64,000 bases of DNA from Aureococcus anophagefferens (lineage: Eukaryota; Sar; Pelagophyceae; Pelagomonadales; Pelagomonadaceae). The notes under the pieces are model-generated. The model was not told the DNA's origin. It saw only the letters and a program-made list of their open reading frames with translations, and ran no database searches. Where the stretch lies: assembly GCF_000186865.1 (NCBI RefSeq), contig NW_008705586.1, forward strand, positions 306,619 to 370,618. Reading direction: 5' to 3'. Made by a program: the position numbers and the translations under genes. This document shows, one piece after another, positions 56,371 through 64,000 of this stretch (the first letter of the stretch is position 1; every line of letters starts with the position of its first letter).

Positions 56371-57135
56371 GAGCTCGCGCTGGCCGCGGCCGATGGGGAT
56401 CAAAGCGTCGACGGCCTTGAGGCCCGTCTGCACGGGCTCGGACACGGACTGGCGCGGGATGATGCCCGGCGCCTTGACCTCCGCGCGGCCGCGGACGACG
56501 TCCTTGAGCGGGCCCGCGCCGTCGATGGGCTCGCCGAGGCCGTCGACGACGCGGCCCAGGAGGCCCTTGCCCACGGGCACGTCGACGATGGCGCCCGTGC
56601 GCTTCACGGCGTCGCCCTCGAGGATCTCGCGGTCGTCGCCGAAGATGACGACGCCGACGGACGACTCCTCGAGGTTGAGCGCCATGCCCCGGAGGCCGCA
56701 CGCGAACTCGACCATCTCGCCGGCCTGGACGCTGTTGAGGCCGTAGACGCGGGCGATACCGTCGCCGACCTAAAAGGGGGCGGGCGCGTGAGCGGGGGGG
56801 CGGCGCGCGGGGCGGATTTCCCGGCTCGTTGAACGCGGGGGAGACGCGCCGAGATGACGTTGCCCATCTCGTTGAACGCGAGCGCGTCGCCGCCGGCGGC
56901 GACGTCGCCGATGCCTACGCGGACGGGGCGCGTCGAAATCGCCCGTCCCCGGGCCCCCGTCGGCGACCCCGCGCCCGCGATCGAAATCCTGCCCGATCGC
57001 CGCCGAAATCCCGCGCGGGGCCGCACGCTTCTCGAGGTAGGAGCTCAGCTCGACGACGGAGCTCATCGAGCGGACGCCCTGGGACGACGCCCCCTGGCGC
57101 ACGGCCGCGGGCAGCACACGAGCGAGACGATTCAT
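55348..57135 (-). CDS. ATP1: Mitochondrial ATP synthase F1 subunit alpha, three exons
   Basis: 531 residues from exons 57135-57027, 56914-56850 and 56769-55348. Intron 1 (112 bases) is GT-AG. Intron 2 (80 bases) begins GC and ends ttttag; that junction is fixed by the conserved reading [17 protein letters not shown]. The presequence [24 protein letters not shown] is mitochondrial. Walker A is GDRQTGKT. Further signatures: [36 protein letters not shown], and [17 protein letters not shown] with the catalytic Arg. The alpha subunit forms the non-catalytic nucleotide sites of F1. The N-terminus lies 179 bases from the divergent gelsolin gene. Confidence 0.95.
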
Positions 57136-57314
57136 CGCAACTGGTTGGTCGGCGACGCACAGCCACAGCCAAGCCGATGCAACACCAGGGCCCGTGCTCG
57201 GCCGCAAGATCCGGATCGGAGCATCACCGGCTCGAGGCTGCCCCAGCTCGCGATTCGTGGCCACCGCGCGGCGCATTCCGTCTCGCGCATCGCGCATCCA
57301 CCGGCCGGCCGACC
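57136..57314. promoter_or_regulatory. Short divergent interval, ATP1 and gelsolin genes
   Basis: 179 bases separate the two ATGs, so both transcripts start here or inside each other's 5' UTR. No TATA-like element is evident. Confidence 0.4.
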
Positions 57315-58448
57315 ATGTCGTCCTTCAAGCTCGAGCGCATGTCCATCAGCAAGAAGCCCTGGACCGGCGACGGCGCGTCCGTCGAGGACAGCAACATGGC
57401 CATGGTGGGCAGCGACATGGACAAGGACGCGCGCAAGGCCGCGGCCGCGGGCGAGGCGGCCTGGGCGGGCTGCGGCGCGGCCCCGGGCGTCGAGGTCTGG
57501 CGCGTCGAGAAGATGAAGATCGTCAAGTGGCCCAAGGAGCACTACGGCGACTTCTTCGCGGGCGACTCCTACATCATTTTGAAGACGACGAAGCAGAAGG
57601 ATTCCGACAAGCTGCTCTGGGACATCTTCTTCTGGCTCGGCGAGTCGACGTCCCAGGACGAGATGGGCGTCGCCGCCTACAAGACCGTGGAGCTCGACGA
57701 CCTCATGGACCAGGCGCCCGTGCAGCACCGCGAGGTCATGGGCCACGAAAGCATCGCGTTCACGAAGATCTTCAAGCAGCTCAACTACATGCAGGGCGGC
57801 GTCGAGAGCGGCTTCACGCACGTCGAGGCCGGCACCTACGTGTCCAAGCTCTTCCGCGTGCGCAAGATGAAGCACACGGTAAAGGTCGCGGAGGTGCCGT
57901 GCGAGTGCGCGTCGCTCAACGCGGGCGACTGCTTCATCCTCGACACGGGCAAGACGCTCTACCCCTGGTTCGGTGAGTCGGCGTCGGCCTTCGAGAAGGC
58001 CAAGTGCGGCACGTCGGCCCACAACATGGCGAACCTGCGCAACGGCAAGTCCTCCGTCAAGGTCGACATCGACGCCGACTTCTGGGCGGCGCTCGGCGGC
58101 GAGGGCCCCATCGCGCCGGAGACCGACGCGCCCGTCGAGTCCGAGGAGCCGGGCGAGGGCATCCTCTTCAAGCTCAGCGACGCGTCGGGCGAGCTCCAGT
58201 GCACGGAGGTCGGCCGCGGCGACGTGAAGAAGTCCATGCTCTCGTCCGACGACGTCTTCCTCCTCGACGCGGGCCGCGAGGTCTTCACCTGGATCGGCTC
58301 CAAGGCCTCCGACGCCGAGCGCCGCAACGCCATGTCCACGGCCATCGCCTACCTCACGTCCGCGAACAAGCCCATCTCCACGGCCATCCACTGCTTCAGC
58401 GAGGACACGCCCTTCAAGAACGACATCTGGGACAAGATCATGGACTAG
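57315..58448 (+). CDS. Severin/fragmin-type gelsolin (three gelsolin repeats)
   Basis: 377 residues, the size of severin, fragmin and CapG (three repeats rather than six). Repeat 1: VEVWRVEKMKIVKWPKEHYGDFFAGDSYIIL...DIFFWLGESTSQDE; repeat 2: KLFRVRKM...SLNAGDCFILDTGKTLYPWFGESAS; repeat 3: LFKLSDASGELQ...LSSDDVFLLDAGREVFTWIGSKAS. These proteins sever and cap actin filaments under Ca2+ control in the cytosol. The ATG at 57315 (accatgtc) begins the protein; the open frame upstream covers the divergent promoter. Confidence 0.9.
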   Translation: MSSFKLERMSISKKPWTGDGASVEDSNMAMVGSDMDKDARKAAAAGEAAWAGCGAAPGVEVWRVEKMKIVKWPKEHYGDFFAGDSYIILKTTKQKDSDKLLWDIFFWLGESTSQDEMGVAAYKTVELDDLMDQAPVQHREVMGHESIAFTKIFKQLNYMQGGVESGFTHVEAGTYVSKLFRVRKMKHTVKVAEVPCECASLNAGDCFILDTGKTLYPWFGESASAFEKAKCGTSAHNMANLRNGKSSVKVDIDADFWAALGGEGPIAPETDAPVESEEPGEGILFKLSDASGELQCTEVGRGDVKKSMLSSDDVFLLDAGREVFTWIGSKASDAERRNAMSTAIAYLTSANKPISTAIHCFSEDTPFKNDIWDKIMD

Positions 58449-58564
58449 GCGCCGCCAAACGCGCGCCGCCCCGCCGTAAACGCCGGGTCTTTTCCGATTT
58501 CCCTCACGTGATGCCGGCCAGCGCCGCGCCACGCCCCGCGTATCTTGAAAACACCGCGCCTTAC

Positions 58565-59644
58565 TCACATGATGTCGGCCAGGTGGTCGGCCCAGAGCTC
58601 GGCCATCCCTTCCTCGTAGTAGGCCGCGTCGTCGGGCTCGTCGAGGCTCGCCTCGACGTTCGCGGCGGCGCGCCGGGCCGCGGCGACGTGCTCTGTCATC
58701 ACGCCTGGCATATTGCCACACAAGACACCTCGCAACTCAGGATGAACATAGGCGGCGAGAAGAAGCTCGCCCATCTCGCTCCAGCGCTCGTAGACGGCGA
58801 TCTGCTCGCGGCGCGGCGCGGCGTCGCTCATCCGCAGACCCGCGAGCGTCCAGGGCCGCCCGACGCCGGGCTGGCCCTCGAGGAACACGATCTTCGGTGG
58901 TGGCGCGATCCCGAACGCCCGATCCATGATGCAGAGGTATTCGCGCGCCGCATAGCTCAAGGCCTGGGCGCGGTAACAAGGGTGCGACGCGAGGAAACGC
59001 CGCGAGCGGAGGTACGCGCGGGCGGCGGGCACGTGGAGGCCGTGGACGCAGCGCTCGAACTGAATCCTCCAGAAATCGGCGTCGCGGTCTTTGAAGCACC
59101 ACCCGTTTCTTCTGAATGGCGCCCGCCGCGCGGCGAGAACGGTCGCCACGAAGCGGCCGAGCGCCTCCTCGTCCGTCGTGAACGGGCCGTCGTGAACGAG
59201 GGCGTCGTCTACGGCGGCTAGGCCGTCCGCGCCGCCGACCTCGCACGCCTGGCACGCGTCGTCGTAGCGGAGATCGGCCACCGCGTCATCCAGGCGGCCG
59301 CGCTCGTCCCACGTCGGCACCGCGCGCGCGAGCCGCAGGTACGTCGCGCGCCAGCACGTCTCCAAGCGGTCGCCGTTCCAGAGCATCGCCGGCCGCGCGA
59401 CGGCGAGCGTGCGCGACTCCGACGACGCGCACCAGGGGAAGCGGCGCTCGAACTCGCGCTTCCAGCGCAGCGTGTCCGTCGTCTTGTCCGTCGCTGCGCG
59501 CAGCCCCAGGGACCGGCTCACGCAAGCGAAGGCGCAGTAGGCGGCAAGATCCACGGCCTCGTCCCAGAGCACGTAACACCACGGCTCCTCATTCGTTATG
59601 GGCGTTCGCGGCGGCGTGAATCGCATGCTCTTGGAGGCGCTCAT
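58565..59644 (-). CDS. Hypothetical protein, possibly F-box-like
   Basis: 359 residues, rich in Arg, Cys, Trp and Ala. The N-terminal segment WDEAVDLAAYCAFACVSRSLGLRAATDKTTDTLRWKREFERRFPW resembles an F-box with its following VSR and WK-x-x-x-x-RFP helices. The remainder lacks recognised repeats. Codon use is somewhat less biased than in neighbours. I recognise no family with confidence. Confidence 0.5.
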   Translation of the reverse strand: MSASKSMRFTPPRTPITNEEPWCYVLWDEAVDLAAYCAFACVSRSLGLRAATDKTTDTLRWKREFERRFPWCASSESRTLAVARPAMLWNGDRLETCWRATYLRLARAVPTWDERGRLDDAVADLRYDDACQACEVGGADGLAAVDDALVHDGPFTTDEEALGRFVATVLAARRAPFRRNGWCFKDRDADFWRIQFERCVHGLHVPAARAYLRSRRFLASHPCYRAQALSYAAREYLCIMDRAFGIAPPPKIVFLEGQPGVGRPWTLAGLRMSDAAPRREQIAVYERWSEMGELLLAAYVHPELRGVLCGNMPGVMTEHVAAARRAAANVEASLDEPDDAAYYEEGMAELWADHLADIM

Positions 59645-59733
59645 GTTTGAACGCAGCCCTTTGCGCCGGGGTCAAGGCCGCGTTGTTGACGTTCGAGGCC
59701 CAAGGTGTCGCGCGAGAGCCTCTCGATCGCAAG

Positions 59734-60739
59734 ATGGTCGCGCTGAAACTCTGCCTGCTGTTGGCATCGCTGCCATGGGCGCAGGGCTTCGCGCCGCGCG
59801 CGAGCGTCGCCACGCGGCAGCACATCATCACGCACACGGCGAAGTCGGCAGTCGAGCCCGTCGGCCCGCAGATCTTCGACTCGCTGAGCCCAGTTCGCGC
59901 GGCACAGCGGCAAGTGCGTCGTCGTCAAGTACGGCGGCCACGCCATGAGCGATGAACGCGCGGCCGAATGCTTCGCCGAGGACATCGTCTTGATGCAGAA
60001 GCTTGGCCTGCGGCCCGTCGTCGTCCACGGCGGCGGCCCGCAGATCGGGAACATGCTAAAACAGTTAAACACGACGTCGACGTTCATCGACGGCCTGCGC
60101 GTGACCGACGCGGCGACGGTCAAGGTCTCGGAGATGGTGCTCTGCGGGAGCATCAACAAGCAGATATCCGCGGCGATCAGCCGTCTCGGGGGCCGCGCGG
60201 TCGGCTTGTCGGGCAAAGACGATAACTTGCTCGTCGCGGAGAAGCTCGTCAAGGAGCGCATCGGCGAGGACGGCCACACGGAGATCGTCGATCTTGGGTT
60301 TGTTGGCGAGCCGACGTCGGTGAACTCAAAATTGCTGCAAAGCTTGTTGGACAATGGCATAATCCCGGTCATCGCTCCGATCGCCACCGGCGCGGGCGGC
60401 GCGACGTACTCCGTCAACGCGGACACGGCGGCCGGGGCCGTCGCCGAGGCGCTCAGAGCATCGCGCCTCCTGCTCTTGACGGACGTCACGGGCGTCCTCG
60501 ACGAGAACATGAAGCTGATCAGCTCGATCACGCCGACGTCCGCGAACGAGCTCATCAAATCCGGGGTCATCAAGGGCGGCATGATCCCCAAGGTGCAGAC
60601 GGCGCTCCAGGCCGTCGAAGGCGGCGTCGAAGGCGCCGCCATCGTCGACGGCCGCGTGGACCACTCGGTCCTCAAGGAGCTCTTCTCCGTCTCCGGCGCG
60701 GGCACGCTCGTCACGTGTGACGAGGCCGAGTTCTGCTAG
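59734..60739 (+). CDS. argB: Plastid N-acetylglutamate kinase
   Basis: NAGK phosphorylates N-acetylglutamate in arginine synthesis. The presequence MVALKLCLLLASLPWAQGFAPR is a bipartite plastid signal. The kinase begins KCVVVKYGGHAMSDE and contains VVHGGGPQIGNML, LRVTDAATVKVSEMVL, VNADTAAGAVAEAL, LLLLTDVTGVL and KGGMIPKVQTAL, all typical of the amino-acid kinase fold. The leader frame and kinase frame differ. Either a 43-base GT-AG intron (59851-59893) joins them, or there is a single-base lesion near 59,885-59,895, because IFDSLSP before it resembles the NAGK N-terminal helix. The neighbour on the minus strand starts only 89 bases away. Confidence 0.85.
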
Positions 60740-60808
60740 GAGATCGAGCGGGCGCTAACTACCATAGCACTAGCGTCCCCATTCTCGTCACCGCCGACGG
60801 GGCGGCCT

Positions 60809-61921
60809 TTAGCGCCCCTCCTCCGTCTCCGGCGGCGTGGACTTGGAGTCCTCGCGCGACGGGTCGAGGCGGCGGTCGTTCTCGTGCTTGAGGGAGGCCA
60901 TCTCGGACTGGAGGGCCGAGACCATGGCGAGCATGCGCTGGACGTCGCCCTCGCGGGCCTTGTCCTTCTCGATGAGCTCGGAGACGCGCGTCTCGACCTC
61001 GCGGCGCGGCTTTGGCGACGACGTGAGCTCGGGCGACCGCGTGACGCGCGACGCGCCGGGCGACGCCGGCGACCGCGGCGGCCGCAGGCCCCGCATGTCG
61101 CTGGGGCTCCGCGGCGGCGTCGCGCCGGGCGCGCGGAACGGGTTGCCCTTGGGCTGGAACTCGCCGCGCTTGGGCTTGAAGCTCGACTCGAGGTCCCGGA
61201 GGCTCCGGGGCCGCTGGGGGTCCTCCTCGACGCGGCGCGCCGCGGCGAGGTCCTCGCCGGCCGTCGCGCCGCCCCACTTGGTGCCGCGGTACGCGTCGCC
61301 CGACGCCGGCGTGCCCGGCGTCGGCGACCGCGGCGTCGGCGTCGTCGGCGGCGCGCGCTCGAGGTCGCCGACGCGCTTCGCGAGGGCCGCCTCGCGGCGC
61401 GTCGCCGCGTCGACGTCGGCGCGGAGCTCGACCTCGCGCGCCGCGGCCTCGGAGAGCTGGAACCGCAGCGCGGCCTCGCGCGCGTCGAAGGCCGCCTTCT
61501 GGGTCTCGATCTGCGCGAGGAGCGCGCGCTCGCGCGCGCGGAAGGCGTCGACGGCCTCCCTTAAATTCGACGTCTCTTCCTTCTTCTTCGACGACCGCCG
61601 CGCCATGGAGAAGGGCGTCGCCCAGCCGCTCGCCTCGCCGGACGCGCGGCGGCCCGACGGCGGCGACAGCGCGGCCGCCGCGGCCGCCGCGCGGTCCCGC
61701 GCCTCCGGGTCGACGAAGGTCGCGGCGCCGTCGTCGGGCATGCAGGGGCCGTCGCTCGGCATGGCCCAGCCCTCCGCGGCGCTCGGCGAGCTCTTCGGGG
61801 CGCTCCGGCTCATGGTCGGGGCAGCCCAGCCCTCGACGACCACGGGCGCGGGCTGCCGCTTCGGCACGACGATGGCCCCGGGCCGCGGCCGCCGCGGCGG
61901 TGACGCCGGCGCGTCGCCCAT
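60809..61921 (-). CDS. Ser/Pro-rich coiled-coil protein with GWAxP motifs
   Basis: 370 residues. The N-terminal third is disordered and has three short motifs: EGWAAPTMSRS, EGWAMPSDGP, SGWATPFSMAR. A coiled coil follows at about 115-190 (LREAVDAFRARERALLAQIETQKAAF...). Next is a Ser/Pro-rich region with many SP/TP sites (RSPTPGTPASG, PRSPASPGAS), then a second coiled coil (VSELIEKDKAREGDVQRMLAMVSALQSEMASLKHE). No family recognised. The many SP/TP sites suggest phosphorylation by proline-directed kinases (inference). Confidence 0.6.
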   Translation of the reverse strand: MGDAPASPPRRPRPGAIVVPKRQPAPVVVEGWAAPTMSRSAPKSSPSAAEGWAMPSDGPCMPDDGAATFVDPEARDRAAAAAAALSPPSGRRASGEASGWATPFSMARRSSKKKEETSNLREAVDAFRARERALLAQIETQKAAFDAREAALRFQLSEAAAREVELRADVDAATRREAALAKRVGDLERAPPTTPTPRSPTPGTPASGDAYRGTKWGGATAGEDLAAARRVEEDPQRPRSLRDLESSFKPKRGEFQPKGNPFRAPGATPPRSPSDMRGLRPPRSPASPGASRVTRSPELTSSPKPRREVETRVSELIEKDKAREGDVQRMLAMVSALQSEMASLKHENDRRLDPSREDSKSTPPETEEGR

Positions 61922-62074
61922 GGCTGCGCGCCGCGCCTACCTCGGCGCGACCATGGCCACGAAGTCGTCTATCGGCCCGTCTTCGGACTCGTCTTTCCTC
62001 GGCGGCAACGTCGACATGAAACGGACCTTCGCGGGAAGCAAGCCTCGTGCAAGCGCGCCGCGATGGACCCCTGT

Positions 62075-63235
62075 TTAGGTGTCGCCCTTCTCCAGATGGG
62101 CCGCCTCGGCGAACTCGAGCGCCTCGGTCTCCGCCAGGGCGGCCGCGGGCGTCGCGAAGTGGTCGCGCGTAGGGCCCGCGAGGGCCGCGTGCTTCTCGCG
62201 CGCCTTGGCGTGCGCGTACTCGGCGACGCTCCGGACGACGTGGTCCTCCGTGGGCTCGAAGACCGTGTAGCGCAGCGCCCCGGACTCGTTGCCGACCCGG
62301 TAGAGCCCCCAGGCCTTCCAGATCTCGAGGAGCCGCGCCGCGGCCGCCGCGTCGGCGCAGCGCGCGGTCTCGAGGGTCGCGCAGAGCGCCTCGGCGGAGC
62401 CGGCGCCGTGCTTCTCGCAGTGGAACGCGGCGCCCTCCTGGAGGGTCGCCGCGGCGTCCGGCCCCGCGGCGTCGGCGTCGGCCCGCTGCTCGAGCGAGTA
62501 GCTCGCGTTCGCGGCGGCGCCCAGGACGGACGCGCGGAGCGCGAGTTCGTCGCTCTCGAGCGTCGCCTTCGCGCGGTCCCGGGCGGCAGCGGCGTCCGCC
62601 GCGGCCGCGGCCGCGTCCGCGGCCTCGCGGCGGCACAGGCGGCCGCGGACGCGCGCCATCTGCAGGCCCGCGGCCGACACGCCCGGCGTCGCGCCGGGCC
62701 CCAGGTGCCAGTAGACGGACACGATCTTCCCCGCGCCGTCGACGCCGAGCGTGAGCTGCGCCGGGAGCTCGTCCGCGCCGCCGAAGAGCTCGGAGACGGG
62801 CGCCTGCGGGTACGGCGGCGGCCGGCCGCAGGGCGCGAGCCAGTTCGGCAGGGTCGCGTCGATCTTCAGCGTGAGGTCGACGACGGCGTCGGCGCCCATG
62901 ACGCCCGACACGGGCCGCGCGACGCCGTCGCACGCGATCTTCGGCTCGCGGATCGCGAAGCCGTAGCTCTCGAACATGACGCTCCTGAGGAGGCGCAGGA
63001 TGACCTCGCTCTTCACGGGCCGCGGCAGGCCGGACTCGTTGTTGCCCAGCATGACGGGCGGCCGGCCGGCGCCCTCCGTCGCCTTGAAGAGCGCGCCCAC
63101 GGCCGCCTCGTCCTTGGCGTTGAAGGCGGCGATGTAGCCCGTCGCGGCGACGTAGCAGGCGATCTCCAGCGGCGTCTTGCCGGCGGCCAGCGCCGCCTCG
63201 GCGCTCTCGTAGGGGACGGAGCCCGCCGCGCCCAT
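62075..63235 (-). CDS. Hypothetical protein with N-myristoylation-type start
   Basis: 386 residues from the ATG at 63235; longer frames upstream overlap the divergent gene and are Ser/Ala/Arg-only. The start MGAAGSVPYESAEAA fits the myristoylation consensus (Gly2, Ser6). The middle (EIACYVAATGYIAAFNAKDEAAVGALF..., LTLGVDGAGKIVSVYWHLG) alternates helix and strand, perhaps an NTF2/SnoaL-like fold, then helical Ala-rich sequence (ALRASVLGAAANASYSLE) and a C-terminal helix (VRSVAEYAHAKAREKH). No family recognised. Confidence 0.55.
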   Translation of the reverse strand: MGAAGSVPYESAEAALAAGKTPLEIACYVAATGYIAAFNAKDEAAVGALFKATEGAGRPPVMLGNNESGLPRPVKSEVILRLLRSVMFESYGFAIREPKIACDGVARPVSGVMGADAVVDLTLKIDATLPNWLAPCGRPPPYPQAPVSELFGGADELPAQLTLGVDGAGKIVSVYWHLGPGATPGVSAAGLQMARVRGRLCRREAADAAAAAADAAAARDRAKATLESDELALRASVLGAAANASYSLEQRADADAAGPDAAATLQEGAAFHCEKHGAGSAEALCATLETARCADAAAAARLLEIWKAWGLYRVGNESGALRYTVFEPTEDHVVRSVAEYAHAKAREKHAALAGPTRDHFATPAAALAETEALEFAEAAHLEKGDT

Positions 63236-63335
63236 GCTTTCACCGAGAAGGCTGCCCCTCCATAGCGCGCCAACGGCGTCCTTGCACACAAAGTTTACCC
63301 ATAACGACGCGCACGATGGAGCCGGAACGCGAGCC

Positions 63336-64000
63336 ATGAACGGCGCGTCGGCGTCGAAGGACGCCCGGGCCGCCGAGGACGCGCTGGCGAAGATCGCGAC
63401 GCAGCTCGAGGCGAGCCGCGCGAACCTGGAACAGCTCGCCGGCGGTTCCCCGGAGCTGCAGGCCGAGGCGCGGCGCCTCGCCGTGGCGGCGTCGACGCTG
63501 GCGGGCGCGACGGCGGCCCTCGGGCGCCTCGCGGCGAACGCGGCGGACGCGCGCGCGCTCCTCGAGACCGAAGACGAGTTCTTCGACGGCGCGGGCGACG
63601 CGTCGGAGCTCCGGGAAAGGTTGGTGGTGGCCGCCGACGAGACCGAGCAGGCCCGCGACGCGACGGACAAAGCCAAGGCCGCGCGGCGCAAGTCGGCGGT
63701 CCTCCTCGCGAAGGAGACCGTCGTCCACGCCGTCCGCGACGCGAGCGTCGACCGCGCGCGCGCCTGGGACCGGCGCGCGTCGGAAGCCGCGGCCGCCGCG
63801 GAGCTCGCCGCCGACGACGCGCGCGCGGCCGCGGCGGCGTCCGCGCGCGGCGCCCGCGAGGCCTGCGCCGCGGCGCTGCGGACGCGGGCGCGGGCCGTGC
63901 GGCGCGAGCGGCGCGCGGCCGTCGACGCCGCCGCGGACGCCGCCGCGGACGCGGCGGTCGCGGCGGGACGGGCCCGCGGGGCCGCGGCGGCGGCGCGCCC
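63336..64000 (+). CDS. Right-edge partial Ala-rich coiled-coil protein
   Basis: The frame is open from the ATG at 63336 (gccatgaac) to the window end; the C-terminus lies outside. It encodes at least 221 residues of helical, Ala/Arg/Glu-rich sequence (IATQLEASRANLEQLAG, LLETEDEFFDGAGD, TEQARDATDKAKAARRKSAVLLAKE). It starts 100 bases from the divergent gene at 63235. No domain recognised. Confidence 0.5.
   Translation, partial: MNGASASKDARAAEDALAKIATQLEASRANLEQLAGGSPELQAEARRLAVAASTLAGATAALGRLAANAADARALLETEDEFFDGAGDASELRERLVVAADETEQARDATDKAKAARRKSAVLLAKETVVHAVRDASVDRARAWDRRASEAAAAAELAADDARAAAAASARGAREACAAALRTRARAVRRERRAAVDAAADAAADAAVAAGRARGAAAAAR

Overview
This is nuclear DNA of a eukaryotic alga, not a prokaryote. 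It is very GC-rich, most genes are single uninterrupted frames, a few have GT-AG introns, and genes sit tens to hundreds of bases apart. Several products begin with a signal peptide followed at once by a Phe-Ala-Pro-type junction (rps20c AYAFAP, KEA CTAFAP, NAGK QGFAP, M41-like LLFAP). That is the bipartite targeting signal of red-lineage secondary plastids. With the base composition this suggests a stramenopile such as a pelagophyte (Aureococcus or Pelagomonas type). The species is an inference. A CFAP53 homologue implies a present or ancestral flagellum.

Layout. 1-5.6 kb: a left-edge partial gene, a small zinc-finger protein, an EHD-type GTPase with a PH domain, and a PAO/TIC55-type Rieske oxygenase. 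5.6-27.7 kb: fourteen consecutive genes on strictly alternating strands: acylphosphatase-like protein, S1-domain protein, DNAJB12/14-type J-protein, putative glycosidase-like protein, multi-C2 membrane protein, a spliced 41-residue membrane microprotein, RING protein, sulfotransferase-like protein, bestrophin-like protein, two-domain glycosyltransferase (GT90), plastid ribosomal protein S20, KEA-type K+/H+ antiporter with EF-hands, a protein with a histone-H1-like tail and leucine-rich repeats, and CFAP53. 27.9-34 kb: a TMF-like golgin, then a disturbed region with a Ty1/copia RNase H relic between identical 54-bp direct repeats, a cluster of GC palindromes, and a zinc-finger gene that may be split by the insertion. 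34-43.7 kb: kelch protein, RMI1/TDRD3-like OB-fold protein, dihydroxy-acid dehydratase, UDP-glucuronate 4-epimerase, fucosyltransferase-like protein, gamma-carbonic-anhydrase-like protein and a TPR protein. 44-53.6 kb: one 3187-residue LamG/PKD-REJ multi-pass membrane protein. 53.6-64 kb: plastid M41-like protein with an internal thylakoid-type signal, mitochondrial ATP synthase alpha (three exons), severin/gelsolin, a hypothetical protein, N-acetylglutamate kinase, two more hypothetical proteins and a right-edge partial coiled-coil gene.

The genes are mostly unrelated housekeeping functions: plastid (S20, PAO-like, KEA, DHAD, NAGK, M41-like), mitochondrion (ATP1, gamma-CA-like), secretory pathway and glycans (GT90, GAE, fucosyltransferase-like, sulfotransferase, J-protein, golgin), cytoskeleton and cilium (gelsolin, CFAP53), and membrane tethering or remodelling (EHD, C2 protein). 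There is no operon logic. The visible organisation is close divergent starts and nearly abutting convergent stops. The most unusual architectures are the M41-like/lumenal fusion, the KEA with two EF-hand pairs, the EHD-PH fusion and the double glycosyltransferase.
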